Part shown: piece after piece, positions 8,098-18,325 of the stretch
How the letters are laid out: every line of letters begins with the position of its first letter
How positions within the stretch are numbered: the first letter of the stretch is position 1
Assembly (NCBI RefSeq): GCF_029223285.1
Contig: NZ_JARHUJ010000006.1
Location: forward strand, 186,001 to 250,000
Reading direction: 5' to 3'
Length of the DNA: 64,000 nt
Source: Paraflavitalea sp. CAU 1676
GTDB lineage: Bacteria; Bacteroidota; Bacteroidia; Chitinophagales; Chitinophagaceae
Notes under the pieces: generated by a model
The model's database searches: none
What the model saw: only the letters and a program-made list of their open reading frames with translations
What the model was told of the DNA's origin: nothing
Position numbers and translations under genes: made by a program

Positions 8098-8922
8098 TTA
8101 TAAATTCAGGTGTTTCGAGTGCAATGCCTCTCCAAAAAAGATACTGGCGTGAGCATCAAAGTCTTCCGGATCATCGGTGGTATAAAAGGTGCGCTCTCCG
8201 CTCCTGCTGCACCGATTTTCGATCCCGGGGTGCCGTTGCAGATAGTCGGCCAGGCTATTGGCAACGATCTCGCCCTGCGAGATCACTTTAATGCCATCGG
8301 GCAAGAACTTCCTGATCTTATCCAACAGTAAGGGATAGTGCGTACAAGCCAGCAGCAGCACATCGATGCCGGCTTCTTGCTGTATGATATGCTCCAGGTG
8401 CTTTTGAACGAAATAATCGGCTCCGGGACTATTGTGCTCGTTGTTTTCAATGAGGGGTACCCAGATGGGGCAAGCTTCCTGGGTAACCGTGATATCGGGG
8501 TAGAATTTCTCTATTTCGATCGTATAAGAACCTGAATTGACGGTACCTCTGGTAGCGAGTATGCCAATCTTCTTCGAAGTCGTATACTGACCTATAACTT
8601 CTGTGGTAGGCCTGATGACACCGAGTACCCGGTTGTCTGGATTGAGCCGCTGCAGGTCATTCTGCTGAATGCTACGTAGCGCTTTTGCCGAGGCTGTGTT
8701 ACAGGCGAGAATAACCAGTGGACAGCCCTGTTCAAAAAACCACTCCACGCATTGCAGGGTATAGCGGTAAACCGTTTCGAATGACCGGTTGCCATAGGGC
8801 GCACGTGCATTATCGCCCAGGTAAATATAATCGTACTGTGGTAGCTGCTGAAGGATCTCCTTCATAACCGTGAGGCCGCCATAACCTGAGTCGAAAATTC
8901 CAATGGGCTGTGATATAGGCAT
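8098..8922 (-). CDS. murI: Glutamate racemase
   Basis: A 274-residue enzyme making D-glutamate for peptidoglycan. The two catalytic cysteines are in their expected motifs, ACNTAS and ACTHYPLL, and the N-terminus has GIFDSGYGGL with GDNARAPYG after it. The ATG at 8922 (MPISQPIGIFDSG) is favoured over one two codons upstream. It closes the conserved envelope run that begins with gldC, with bamA and the two ompH genes just upstream. Confidence 0.95.
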   Translation of the reverse strand: MPISQPIGIFDSGYGGLTVMKEILQQLPQYDYIYLGDNARAPYGNRSFETVYRYTLQCVEWFFEQGCPLVILACNTASAKALRSIQQNDLQRLNPDNRVLGVIRPTTEVIGQYTTSKKIGILATRGTVNSGSYTIEIEKFYPDITVTQEACPIWVPLIENNEHNSPGADYFVQKHLEHIIQQEAGIDVLLLACTHYPLLLDKIRKFLPDGIKVISQGEIVANSLADYLQRHPGIENRCSRSGERTFYTTDDPEDFDAHASIFFGEALHSKHLNL

Positions 8923-9014
8923 AAACAAAAATAACTGAATATGGCTTAAAATGCGAGAGGGCCTGGCCGGGCATTTCGCCTAACCAAACCCTCAGAGCAA
9001 AAAGAGTTAATCAC

Positions 9015-9584
9015 TTATGGTTTACCGCCGGTAGCAGGCTTCGCAGCAGGCTGATTAGCACCTGGCGTTGGCAGTTTAATGTTCAGTTTTTTAGCAACCA
9101 GGGGCAGAATGTCTTCGGCAGGAGGAGCAACCAGCAGGGCTTCCTTTTCGAAAACAAATACGTAGTTGGCTTCTTTAGCTACAGCCTGAATAGCATCATA
9201 TGCTTTCTTGTTGATAGGCTGAATCAGCTCTTGTTGTTTTTGCTGGAGCTGTTGTTGAATGCGCTCTTCTTCACCACCCAGTTCCTGGCCCATCTTGGTG
9301 AGCTCGGTTCTCTTTACCACCTTAACAGCTTCGGAGAGCGTTGCAGAATCTTTATTGAATTTTTCGATCGCTGCATAAAAAGCGTTCTGCTTTTCAGTAG
9401 CGTTCTGTACGAGTGCGTTGCGGAATTCGGTAAGCAGTGAGTCGGCTTTACGCGTTTCAGGCATAATGCTTACTACTTCCTGAGAGCTGATATATCCGAT
9501 CTTTGTTTGTGCGTTTACTTCACCAGCCACCATCAGGCCCAGGGCAAACAACATACCTGTAAAAAACTTTTTCATGCGTTTCAT
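9015..9584 (-). CDS. OmpH/Skp family periplasmic chaperone (copy 1)
   Basis: About 189 residues with a signal peptide (MKRMKKFFTGMLFALGLMVAGEVNAQ). The mature protein starts with KIGYISSQEVVSIMPE, the usual OmpH opening, then a long charged helical region rich in Gln and Lys, which builds the coiled-coil arms of Skp, and ends in a disordered Pro/Ala/Gly tail. Skp-type trimers hold unfolded outer-membrane proteins for the BAM complex. A second paralogue and bamA lie directly upstream. ATGs at 9584 and 9575 are both possible. Confidence 0.9.
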   Translation of the reverse strand: MKRMKKFFTGMLFALGLMVAGEVNAQTKIGYISSQEVVSIMPETRKADSLLTEFRNALVQNATEKQNAFYAAIEKFNKDSATLSEAVKVVKRTELTKMGQELGGEEERIQQQLQQKQQELIQPINKKAYDAIQAVAKEANYVFVFEKEALLVAPPAEDILPLVAKKLNIKLPTPGANQPAAKPATGGKP

Positions 9585-9705
9585 TTTTGTTGTTAAGGCC
9601 ACCCAAAGCCTTTGTTTTGCTGCTTCAGGTGTACGGTTTGTATTATTTAAAATTTAAGTTGAAAAAAGGCTCTATGAAGTTGTTTCCAGGCTATTGTTTT
9701 CACGT

Positions 9706-10218
9706 TTATTTAACACCCAATTCTTTCAATACGTCTTCACTCCGGTCCAGTTTAGGGTCGGCAAAGATAACAGTAATTCCCTCACTTTTATCCAAAATAA
9801 AATCGAAGGCGCGGTTAACGGCGATCTTCTGAATCGCGTTGTAAACCTTGTCCTGTATGGGTTTTATCAGTTCCTGACGCCTTTTGAACAGATCACCTTC
9901 AAAACCAAAGCGTTTGCGCTGGAGGTCACGTAATTCCTTCTCCCGCACGAAAAGTTCATCTTCTCTTTTCTTCTTCAGTTCCTCACTAAGCATCACCTGC
10001 TCGGCATCAAAATCCTTGTACATTTTGTCGAGCGCCGCTTGCTTGTCATCGATCTCCTTCTGCCACTGGATGCTGAACTGGTCGAGCTTCTTTTGTGCCT
10101 CTTTGTACTCGGGCATCTTATCGAGAATGTATTTAGTATCAACAATACCATAGCGTTGCGCCAACGATACACCCACAAAGGCGAGGAGGGCAAAACAGGT
10201 AAACAGTATCTTTTTCAT
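9706..10218 (-). CDS. OmpH/Skp family periplasmic chaperone (copy 2)
   Basis: A 170-residue protein with signal peptide MKKILFTCFALLAFVGVSLAQ. The mature start RYGIVDTKYILDKMPEY is the typical OmpH strand, followed by about 90 residues of charged coiled coil (KKKREDELFVREKELRDLQRK split by Phe/Gly turns) and a conserved C-terminal strand (FDFILDKSEGITVIFADP). It lies 150 bases after bamA and before the first copy of ompH. Tandem ompH after bamA is the normal Bacteroidota order. Confidence 0.92.
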   Translation of the reverse strand: MKKILFTCFALLAFVGVSLAQRYGIVDTKYILDKMPEYKEAQKKLDQFSIQWQKEIDDKQAALDKMYKDFDAEQVMLSEELKKKREDELFVREKELRDLQRKRFGFEGDLFKRRQELIKPIQDKVYNAIQKIAVNRAFDFILDKSEGITVIFADPKLDRSEDVLKELGVK

Positions 10219-10369
10219 AGTTCTTTTATTTAAGTTGATAAGATAATAAAGAATTAGAAAACCTGGTCATCCAGCCAGTAAACAGTGGCAGAATGGCCAG
10301 GCTTATAAATATCCTTACAATCCTGTAATTCTCAAAAAGAGCCTCTTTCCAATACTCGCTTATCCCCGG

Positions 10370-13099
10370 CTATTCGGGTTCAAATCCGAGCATGAAGGTG
10401 AAGCGGGCGGCATCACGCAGTTTGCCGTTGGGCTTCAGGCGGTCGAATCCAACACCATAGTCGAAGCCGAGCAGGCCAAACATGGGCAGGAAGAAACGCA
10501 TGCCCACACCAGCACTTCTGCGGAGGCGGAATGGATTATAGTCTTTATAATCGTACCATCCGTTGGCGGCCTCAAACCAGGCCATACCATAGATCGTACT
10601 GTTGGGATTGGTGGTAAATGGATAACGCAGTTCCAGCGTGTACTTGTTGAACATGGTGAAGAACTGGCTGGCGTTCTGCTGATCGGGGTTGATCTTCGGA
10701 TCGGAATTCTCGTACACCGGATATCCACGGTGTGCAATGATATCGTAACCGAGGATATAGTTTCCATTGGCCAATCCCGCATCACCCACCTGGAATCGCT
10801 CGAAGGGTGAATAGGCGATCTTATTATTGTATCGTCCCATGAAACCATATTTGGCTGCAGCCCGCAATACGAACTGACGGCTCCTGTCGGCCCCCATCGG
10901 TTTACCGATCGGGATGAACCATTCGGCATTGAAGCGCCATTTATGGAACTCGGGGGTTTTATAACTATCCTCCGTCGTAATATTGTCATTGAACAACGAA
11001 TAGGGCGGCGTGAATTGTAAGCTGGCCAGGAAGTTCGAACCACTGGTTGGGAACATAGGGTTGGGCCCTGCCGAGTTACGATTCAGCGCAACCTTAAAGC
11101 TCAGGTTGTTGGACGTTCCATTTTTGAAGTCCTGGGTGAACAACGGATAGTTGTTCAGTTGATACTGGGTAAAGCTCAGTGAATACACGAGTGTGAAATA
11201 GTCATCGGGCCATTTCAATTGTTTACCCAACGAGAGCGTTACGCCCAGGTTCTTCAGCTTGTTGGTGTCACTGAAGAAGTAACGGCCATTGGCATCCAGA
11301 CCGCCGGTACGGAATATACTATTATATAAGCTAACCGTAAATGAGTTGCGCTTCTTGCCACCCAGCCACGGCTCGGTGAAAGAGAAGTTGTACGATTGGA
11401 ACGCACGGCCGTTCGACTGAACACGCACGCTCAGCTTTTGTCCGTCGCCGGTGGGCAATGGATCCCAGGCCTGTTTACGGAAGATATTCCGGATAGAGAA
11501 GTTATTGAAGGATACACCGAGTGTACCGGTCAATCCGATACCTCCACCCCAGCCAGCACTCAACTCGAGCTGGTCGGAAGATTTCTCTTCAAGGGTATAG
11601 TGAATATCCACCGTACCATCTTCCTGGTTGGGTACGGGATTGATACCGATCTTCTCCTGGTTGAAGAAACCCAATTGCGCAATCTCACGATTGGAACGGA
11701 TAAGGTCCTGACGGCTGAACTTGTCACCGGGAAGGGTCCTGATCTCACGACGGATTACGTGCTCTTTGGTTTTCTCGTTACCAGAGATGAAAATATTTTT
11801 GATGGTGGCTTGCGGGCCTTCCATCATACGGATCTCAAAATCGATCGTATCATTATATACGGCTGTTTCCACCGCATCGGCCTTGTAAAACAGGTAGCCG
11901 TCGTCGAGGTAAAGGCTGCTGATATCACCGCCTTCTGGTGACGCCGCTTTACCTAATTTATTATTCAGGATCTCCAGGTTATAGGTATCGCCTTTTCTGA
12001 TACCCATGATGAAGGAGAGAACAGAGTCGGAATATTTCGTATTTCCTTTCCAGGTGATGTTACCGAAAACGTATTTATGGCCTTCCTCGACTTTCAGGCC
12101 AACACGAAGGTTGCCTTTTTTATCATAGGTCTGAGGTTTGGCTTCAACGGTAGCATCGCGATAACCGAGTGAGTTGTAGTAAGCGAGGATATTGTCCATA
12201 TCTTCCTCAAACTTCTTGTCGTTGAATTTTGCCGAACTGAAAAGTTTGAAGCGGAAATAAGGATCCAGAAAATCCTTGGTTTTGGACATGGAAAGAAATC
12301 CTACATCATTCAGGTAATCCTTAAAGGAAGTTCTGTTTTGTCCAACGGTATCTGCGGAATCTTTCGAAGGGAACAAGGTGAGGCGGCTCATTTCCTTGGT
12401 GCCTTTCATTTTCTTTTTGATCTTCAGGTCGGTCACACTCTCGTTGCCTTCAACGGAGATATCAGCGATGCGGACCTTATGCCCTTTCTGAATGAAAAAA
12501 GTGAGGATAACCGAATTGGGCAAAGCAGGATCTACTGACTCATCAATATTCACCTGGGCGCTTTGATATCCCTTTTCAGTAAAATAAGATTGAATCAGCT
12601 GGATGGCGCTGATCTTGGTATTTTCTGTCACTACCCTTCCAACAACGAGGTTGAGTTTATTGCGAAGATCTTCTTCGCCCGATTTGCTGACCCCTTTAAA
12701 GAAGTACTTGGAAAGTGCTGGGCGCTCTGTAACCTGTATCTCTAAATATAGGTTGGTGCCGTCGAGGCGGGTAAAATAGATCTGAACGTTTGAGAAAAGG
12801 CGTTGATTCCACAGATTGGTAATGGCTTTGCTGAACTGATCGCCACCGGGCACCATAACGCGGTCGCCTATGTTGATGCCAGCAATGGAAATGAGCAACT
12901 GTTCATCGTATCGTTTAGTCCCTGTAACCTTGATGCCAGCTATAGTATATTCTTTGGGCGTTTTGGCATGAGCGAGAGCTTCCAACTCGGGGTCAATCGA
13001 CGTGGGGAGGGTATCGGTCTTTTCCTGAGCATAAGTAGAACTTACTGTAAAAGTCACCAATGCCAGTAAAATAGCAGAAAATGTAAACGTACGCTGCAT
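10370..13099 (-). CDS. bamA: Outer membrane protein assembly factor BamA
   Basis: A 909-residue Omp85 protein and core of the outer-membrane protein insertion machine. A signal peptide (MQRTFTFSAILLALVTFTVSSTYAQ) is followed by five POTRA-like repeats across roughly residues 50-480 (for example IAGIKVTGTKRYDE, IADISVEGNESV, KNIFISGNEKTKEHVIRREI) and a C-terminal 16-strand barrel. The late barrel carries the RGYP-type loop motif (AHRGYP) and a terminal GVGFDRLKPNGK region. The ATG at 13099 is used; the longer frame opens with TTG at 13123. It stands between uppS and the two ompH genes. Confidence 0.95.
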   Translation of the reverse strand: MQRTFTFSAILLALVTFTVSSTYAQEKTDTLPTSIDPELEALAHAKTPKEYTIAGIKVTGTKRYDEQLLISIAGINIGDRVMVPGGDQFSKAITNLWNQRLFSNVQIYFTRLDGTNLYLEIQVTERPALSKYFFKGVSKSGEEDLRNKLNLVVGRVVTENTKISAIQLIQSYFTEKGYQSAQVNIDESVDPALPNSVILTFFIQKGHKVRIADISVEGNESVTDLKIKKKMKGTKEMSRLTLFPSKDSADTVGQNRTSFKDYLNDVGFLSMSKTKDFLDPYFRFKLFSSAKFNDKKFEEDMDNILAYYNSLGYRDATVEAKPQTYDKKGNLRVGLKVEEGHKYVFGNITWKGNTKYSDSVLSFIMGIRKGDTYNLEILNNKLGKAASPEGGDISSLYLDDGYLFYKADAVETAVYNDTIDFEIRMMEGPQATIKNIFISGNEKTKEHVIRREIRTLPGDKFSRQDLIRSNREIAQLGFFNQEKIGINPVPNQEDGTVDIHYTLEEKSSDQLELSAGWGGGIGLTGTLGVSFNNFSIRNIFRKQAWDPLPTGDGQKLSVRVQSNGRAFQSYNFSFTEPWLGGKKRNSFTVSLYNSIFRTGGLDANGRYFFSDTNKLKNLGVTLSLGKQLKWPDDYFTLVYSLSFTQYQLNNYPLFTQDFKNGTSNNLSFKVALNRNSAGPNPMFPTSGSNFLASLQFTPPYSLFNDNITTEDSYKTPEFHKWRFNAEWFIPIGKPMGADRSRQFVLRAAAKYGFMGRYNNKIAYSPFERFQVGDAGLANGNYILGYDIIAHRGYPVYENSDPKINPDQQNASQFFTMFNKYTLELRYPFTTNPNSTIYGMAWFEAANGWYDYKDYNPFRLRRSAGVGMRFFLPMFGLLGFDYGVGFDRLKPNGKLRDAARFTFMLGFEPE

Positions 13100-13208
13100 T
13101 CCGGGTTGTTTAAGCTGGGGCAAATTAAAGGGATTTAAGTAAGATTAACTTAAAAGTGTTTGTTAAAACGGAAGTGGTATGTGTGATTTGTGGCAGTTTA
13201 CAGTAAAC

Positions 13209-13970
13209 TTATTGGCTGATGGTCTCCTGCTGAATCTGGTCTCCGGTTTTACCAAAACGTCTTTCCCGGGTTTGAAAATCGACGATAGCCTCGTAAAGGT
13301 TCTCCTTGCGGAAGTCGGGCCAGCGCACATTCGTAAAATAAAGTTCTGCATAAGCCAGTTGGTATAATAAGAAATTGCTGATACGGTATTCTCCACTGGT
13401 GCGGATCATGAGCTCAGGATCCGGGAAATTACTGGTCGCAAGGTATTTTTGAAGGGTGTCCTGGGTAATCGTGTCTGGATCGATAGAACCTGCTTTTACA
13501 TCTGCAGCAATCTGTTTTACAGCCTGTACAAGCTCCCACCGGCTGCTATAGCTTAGCGCCATGATGAGGTTGAGTCCTGTATTTTTGCTGGTGATCTCCA
13601 GCGACTCGTTCAATTCTTTTTGTGCATACGCTGGCAACATGTTCATATCGCCGATCACATGCAGCTTGATATTGTTCTTATTCAGCGTTTCTGTTTCCTT
13701 CCGGATCGTATCAACCAGCAGCTCCATGAGTCCGCTAACCTCATACTCCGGCCGATCCCAGTTTTCGGTCGAAAAAGCATACAGTGTAAGGTAACCTACC
13801 CCCAGCTCGGCACAACCTTCAACAATATTGCGCACGCTTTCTACGCCATGAAAATGGCCATAAAGGCGGTCCTGGCCTTTTTCCTGTGCCCACCGACCAT
13901 TACCGTCCATAATGATGGCAATATGGCGAGGGAGGCGCTGCAAATTAACTTGCTCCTTAAGGCTCTGCAT
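13209..13970 (-). CDS. uppS: Isoprenyl transferase (undecaprenyl diphosphate synthase)
   Basis: A 253-residue cis-prenyltransferase that makes the C55 carrier lipid for peptidoglycan and other glycans. The catalytic Asp22 sits in IIMDGNGRWAQ; the conserved LYAFSTENW and the late RTSGEYRISNFLLYQ motif are present. The usual bacterial motif is RTSGE(x)RLSNF, here with Ile for Leu. It lies between DUF6089 and bamA, linking carrier-lipid supply to outer-membrane assembly. Confidence 0.95.
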   Translation of the reverse strand: MQSLKEQVNLQRLPRHIAIIMDGNGRWAQEKGQDRLYGHFHGVESVRNIVEGCAELGVGYLTLYAFSTENWDRPEYEVSGLMELLVDTIRKETETLNKNNIKLHVIGDMNMLPAYAQKELNESLEITSKNTGLNLIMALSYSSRWELVQAVKQIAADVKAGSIDPDTITQDTLQKYLATSNFPDPELMIRTSGEYRISNFLLYQLAYAELYFTNVRWPDFRKENLYEAIVDFQTRERRFGKTGDQIQQETISQ

Positions 13971-14217
13971 TTACCTTGCTTTTTTTTGAAGTGCACGAAG
14001 GTACAAAAAGATTAAGTGGGAATATAAAATGGATATCGAAATATGGCCCGGTGGGTTCACGAGCCTCTATTGCCTGCTGAATTGCCGGCATTTTTCTCCG
14101 ATTATCCTTAGGTTCAACACATTATGCTTTTTTGTGTTACCGGAAACAGCCACTCCGCTGCTCAATGGGAGCAATTAAAATAAAGACTTGATAATCAATT
14201 AAAAAATGGGGACTCCG

Positions 14218-15078
14218 TTAATTTGCTGTGGGACAGCGATAAGAAGTGAGGTTGAACGACAAAGTAACCTCTGCAAAGATGTATTGGTCTTTCTGCTTGG
14301 CAAAGCCGCGCTGACGACCTTCCTCGCCGATCTTTTCAGGACCAGTTTCGTAGGACCTATCCTGCAACAGGAAGGCCTGCGATCTTGATCCATCTGGTAA
14401 ATTAGGAAACCTATTTTCTCCAACATAAGTTTTACTCACGTCATCAAGATAATCTGTGCCGGTAAAACGATGCACGATCTCCACCCCTATATTCATGCGA
14501 TCGGTAAGTGCATACTTAACACCTACACCCAATGGCAGGCAAAGAGCCATCGTATTATAGGGCTTACGATCCGGATAATCCGGATGACCCTGCCCTTCGG
14601 TACCCAATGGACGCAGAAATACCTTCTGATTGGCAAGGTATGCGTAAGGATCATAACTAAAGATACCCACGCCCAATGTAACGTATGGTGTAAACGCATG
14701 CTCGGGATCTCCGGGCACAAATTTGAAGAAGTTAAAATCACCCTGCAGGGCCAACTCAAAAATGTTCGAGTTAAAGCTCAGATTCCTTCGTTGCTGATAA
14801 GAGTTGCTGGTATTGTATATATCCGAATAACCCAGTTGAGCATAGTGGGCCGATACCCGCAGGCCAATATAATTACCAAATTGTTTGCGAAAGAAAGCAC
14901 CCACGGCAAGCTTCGGGCGATTGATCTTAGCCCTCGTGTTGAGGTCTCCGAAATAGTGGGCAACGCCGGCTGATATACCAAATTCCCCTTCCTGCCGAAT
15001 AGCCTCATATTGAGCAGCAGCAGGTTTGATGAATGACATGCCCAGGAGCAGGAATAATGCAACAGCCAGCTTGTTCAT
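14218..15078 (-). CDS. DUF6089 family outer membrane beta-barrel protein
   Basis: A 286-residue protein from the ATG at 15078; the longer frame adds 45 residues overlapping nadK with no signal peptide. A clean signal peptide (MNKLAVALFLLLGMSFIKPAAAQ) precedes GEFGISAGVAHYFGDLN, the hallmark opening of this family, and alternating hydrophobic strands consistent with a small outer-membrane barrel (YVTLGVGIFSYDPYA, GVGVKYALTDRMNIGVEIVHR). Members lie between nadK and uppS in many Bacteroidota. The function is unknown; placement suggests a role in envelope assembly. Confidence 0.88.
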   Translation of the reverse strand: MNKLAVALFLLLGMSFIKPAAAQYEAIRQEGEFGISAGVAHYFGDLNTRAKINRPKLAVGAFFRKQFGNYIGLRVSAHYAQLGYSDIYNTSNSYQQRRNLSFNSNIFELALQGDFNFFKFVPGDPEHAFTPYVTLGVGIFSYDPYAYLANQKVFLRPLGTEGQGHPDYPDRKPYNTMALCLPLGVGVKYALTDRMNIGVEIVHRFTGTDYLDDVSKTYVGENRFPNLPDGSRSQAFLLQDRSYETGPEKIGEEGRQRGFAKQKDQYIFAEVTLSFNLTSYRCPTAN

Positions 15079-15148
15079 ATCCGCAATATAATGATTAAAG
15101 TATTTAGGTTTAACGTAGCCCAGGGGCTTTTTCTTTCTATAAGAATTG

Positions 15149-16027
15149 TTAATTCCGGGTGTCCAGGCCCCAGGAAAGTTTGTTGCGCAGGGTTTGCAGA
15201 AAGTTGTTTTCATTCAACCGCACGAGGCTCAACGTAAATGCTTCACGCTGAACGGCCAGCTGTACCTTCTTATCGACAATCTCCTTACGCGAGTCCAACG
15301 CGCAGATAAAATGGTCGGTTCGGCCTTCCACTTCAAAAGAAATAACATTGTCGTCACCTACTACGATCGGCCGCACATTGAGGTTGTGGGGCGCTACCGG
15401 GGTAATGACAAAACTGGCCGATTCGGGAAATACCACCGGACCGCTACAGCTCAACGAATAGCCCGTTGACCCGGTAGGTGTGGCAACAATCAGGCCATCT
15501 GCCCAGTACGTATTCAGGAACTCCCCGTTGAGATAAGTGTGGATCTTGATCATGGGGGAGGTATCCGTTTTATGGATCGCGAATTCATTTAATCCATAAG
15601 GCACGTCCCCAAAAAGCGATTTATTGGCGTCCAGGTGTATCAGCGAACGTTTATCGATCACGATGGTGCGGGTAACGAGCGACTGCACGGCGGTGATCAG
15701 TTCCGTGCGGCCGATACTGGCCAGAAAACCCAGCCGGCCAAAATTAATGCCGAGTACAGGTATATTCTTGTTTCTGACCAGGGTTACCGTATCTAGCAAG
15801 GTACCATCGCCTCCCAGACTGATCAGAAAGTCGATATCGCTGTTGAGGTCGTTGGAATCTTTAAATATCGAGATCCGGTCGGGGAACCTGAAGGACGACC
15901 GGATGGTTTCATAAAATGGCTCATGGATCACCAGTTCCATATTCTCTTTTCCCAGCAAATCGAAAAGTTGTTGAACTTCTCCCTTCTGATCGTAATCAAT
16001 GACCCGACTATAAATAGCTACTTTCAT
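15149..16027 (-). CDS. nadK: NAD kinase
   Basis: A 292-residue enzyme phosphorylating NAD to NADP. The GGDGTLL motif is at residues 72-78 (Asp74 catalytic), NEFAIHK follows, and the substrate loop DGLIVATPTGSTGYSLS is intact. Two Cys near the C-terminus are not known to matter. It sits between the Omp85-like gene and the DUF6089 gene on the same strand. Confidence 0.95.
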   Translation of the reverse strand: MKVAIYSRVIDYDQKGEVQQLFDLLGKENMELVIHEPFYETIRSSFRFPDRISIFKDSNDLNSDIDFLISLGGDGTLLDTVTLVRNKNIPVLGINFGRLGFLASIGRTELITAVQSLVTRTIVIDKRSLIHLDANKSLFGDVPYGLNEFAIHKTDTSPMIKIHTYLNGEFLNTYWADGLIVATPTGSTGYSLSCSGPVVFPESASFVITPVAPHNLNVRPIVVGDDNVISFEVEGRTDHFICALDSRKEIVDKKVQLAVQREAFTLSLVRLNENNFLQTLRNKLSWGLDTRN

Positions 16028-16151
16028 AATTAATAACAGGTATCCTGTATTCAGTACACCGGCATTTCGAAGCCAGGTACCTGGAATACGGGCTCAAAGA
16101 TACAGGATATGCAACACAGGACTAAATGGATAAAGAGTTAGCGGGTAACGA

Positions 16152-17588
16152 TCAGAAATCATTTTTGACGTGGAAAAATAATCCTTTTTGACCCATTTGG
16201 TTGAAGCTATAATCAAACCGCAGGATGATATCATAAAAGGTAACCACGTCCATTCCAAAGCCACCGGTATATAACATACGATTGGTGAGCGAGTTATTGG
16301 TAAAGTTTTTATTGTATGCGTAGCCCATGTCGCCGAAAGTGCGGGCATATATTTTAAAGGGGATCCTGTCGTGCGAACGTGACCGTACGGGCGTATTGAT
16401 GTTGAAGCGTAACAATTCGTACCGGAGCGAATTGCGCACCATACCGGCCGCTACCCCATCGATCACATACCGCTCCAGGCCACGCAGGAACATATCGCCA
16501 TAACCAAACATGCGGTGATTGATGTAGGGTTGATCGAATGGCACCCTCAGCACACCCGAGCCCTGCAAGGAATAATAGGTCTTTTTGGCCAGGCGCCAGC
16601 CTTTATTGGCTTTAGCACTGACTTGCCACATGTTCATTTCCTTATTGAAGCCCCTTTTCACAATACCGCCTTCAGCCACCCAACCGGTGAGGGGGAAATG
16701 AACATAATCGACGTTCACATACTTGATATTGTACGAGAGTTCGGGGTAAGTAACCGAACTGCTACGGGCTGTAAAATATTTTGGATTGAGGCCAAGCAGG
16801 TTGCTGTCGACCCGCTGACTGGTCACAGACAGGCGAATGGCATGAAAGGTGCGCAGGCCGGGACGGTAGGTGTACTCGAGCTTTCCTTCCCAGCGTTTGA
16901 TTCCATCCGTCAGTGAATCCGTGAACATCTGCTGGTTGTTGACGGTAGCGTAGTTGATCTCCTTGTTGAATGAATAGGAGAATCCAATGCCATAGCCATG
17001 TTTGAGAGTTTTGTCGGCATAGGGCTGGTCGTATTGGAACTGGATCTGTTTAGTATACCCAGTGATGAGCCAGAAACGCAATTTATCGTTACGGCCGGTA
17101 ACATTGTATTGGGTGAACTTGAGCCCATAGTTGACCCGGTTAAGCCCGTATCCCTGCCGGGACCATTCCGAAAGGTTGCGGTCTACCGGTTTTACATAAG
17201 GGATGGGAAAAGTATACCATCGCTCTTTAACCTGGATGATCACGTCGACCTCGTAACCGCGAAATGATTTCAGGGCTACTACTACTTCGTTGAAAAGTCC
17301 GGTATTGAATAGCTGCTGGCGGGATACTTCGAATCCTTTTACCAGTTCGGGCAGGTAAATGGAATCACCCGCACGGAAGGGAAGCTCCCGCTCTATAATA
17401 TACGATTTGGTGCGGCGGTTTCCTTCGATATAGATCTTGCCAATGTAAAAGGAGGGCGTACGTGCCTCCTGGAAGGTAGGCCGTGAGGCAACGCCGGCTG
17501 TATCCTGCGGCAATGACTGGGCAAGGAGCCAATTACTTCCCAGCAACAGGATCAGTACTACAGCACAATATTTGGTTGTTATCCGCAT
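16152..17588 (-). CDS. Omp85 superfamily outer membrane protein (BamA/TamA-like, short)
   Basis: A 478-residue protein with signal peptide (residues 1-23, ending LLAQ). A single POTRA-like domain covers about residues 46-120 (FYIGKIYIEGNRRTKSYIIEREL, broken by Arg/Lys turns, and LFNTGLFNEVVVAL). The rest is a barrel of aromatic-rich strands. It is about half the length of the BamA encoded 3 kb away. It lies between the CBS-domain gene and nadK. Members of this class may insert a subset of proteins or lipids in the outer membrane, but the actual substrate is unknown. Confidence 0.85.
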   Translation of the reverse strand: MRITTKYCAVVLILLLGSNWLLAQSLPQDTAGVASRPTFQEARTPSFYIGKIYIEGNRRTKSYIIERELPFRAGDSIYLPELVKGFEVSRQQLFNTGLFNEVVVALKSFRGYEVDVIIQVKERWYTFPIPYVKPVDRNLSEWSRQGYGLNRVNYGLKFTQYNVTGRNDKLRFWLITGYTKQIQFQYDQPYADKTLKHGYGIGFSYSFNKEINYATVNNQQMFTDSLTDGIKRWEGKLEYTYRPGLRTFHAIRLSVTSQRVDSNLLGLNPKYFTARSSSVTYPELSYNIKYVNVDYVHFPLTGWVAEGGIVKRGFNKEMNMWQVSAKANKGWRLAKKTYYSLQGSGVLRVPFDQPYINHRMFGYGDMFLRGLERYVIDGVAAGMVRNSLRYELLRFNINTPVRSRSHDRIPFKIYARTFGDMGYAYNKNFTNNSLTNRMLYTGGFGMDVVTFYDIILRFDYSFNQMGQKGLFFHVKNDF

Positions 17589-17665
17589 GCAGGGTCACTC
17601 TGTTGCAGGTATCGGAATTTGGTCTTGGAACACAGACGAAGATAGCAGAATCCTGTATACTTGTG

Positions 17666-18325
17666 CTAAATACTGAGGTAATTCATTAAATGGTCGTAGT
17701 TGCTGCGTAACTCATTCTCGTACAGCTCTTCACCAAAATAATATTTAATCTGGTATTCGTAGCGCTGGAAGGTGGCGATGATGTCGGAGATCTCGAATTT
17801 ATTGATTTTGAGGGTCACAATAAAGGACCCCGAGCTTGCGTCCCAATAGGTATTGAGCTGGGTGATCTGTGCGTCGTTGGTTTCGACCAGTTTGCTGACC
17901 TCAGAGAAGGAGAAGCTGCGCTGCTCCATTTCAAGCACGATAATGCCGCCTGGCTCGCTGGCGCCGGTTACCTTGCCCAATTGCTTCAGGAGGTCGGTGG
18001 CTGTGATAACGCCCACAAAAACATTCTCAGGCTCCACCACCGGTATAATACAAAGATTATGATCATTGACGACTTGCACGGCTTCCATAAAATGGGCGTT
18101 GGCACGTACGGCCGCCTTTGAGAAATGAGGTTCAAGCGTTTGTATAGGCAGGTTTTCATCGACATTCATCAACTCATCTTCCGACACCGTTCCAAGCAGC
18201 TTATTATCGGCTACTACAGCCAGTTGCATTACATGAAACTCGGACATCATTTCCAGTGCCTGGAACACTGAATCTTTAAGATTCAACGTAGGGATGGTAG
18301 CTGATATGAGTTCTTTGTTTAACAA
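17666..18325 (-). CDS. CBS domain-containing protein
   Basis: A 219-residue cytoplasmic protein with two CBS motifs. The first covers about residues 1-65 (VMQLAVVADNKLLGTVSEDELM), the second about 70-125 (LCIIPVVEPENVFVGVITATDLLKQL). The C-terminal 90 residues look like an ACT-type sensing region (GGIIVLEMEQRSFSFSEVSKLVE). CBS pairs usually bind adenine nucleotides. In Bacteroidota this gene lies next to nadK, which suggests, without proof, a link to nucleotide status. Confidence 0.88.
   Translation of the reverse strand: MLNKELISATIPTLNLKDSVFQALEMMSEFHVMQLAVVADNKLLGTVSEDELMNVDENLPIQTLEPHFSKAAVRANAHFMEAVQVVNDHNLCIIPVVEPENVFVGVITATDLLKQLGKVTGASEPGGIIVLEMEQRSFSFSEVSKLVETNDAQITQLNTYWDASSGSFIVTLKINKFEISDIIATFQRYEYQIKYYFGEELYENELRSNYDHLMNYLSI

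Noticed and set aside
10370-10400. tRNA-like T-arm string (gggttcaaatcc)
   Set aside because: It is the end of bamA; there is no acceptor stem or cloverleaf around it.
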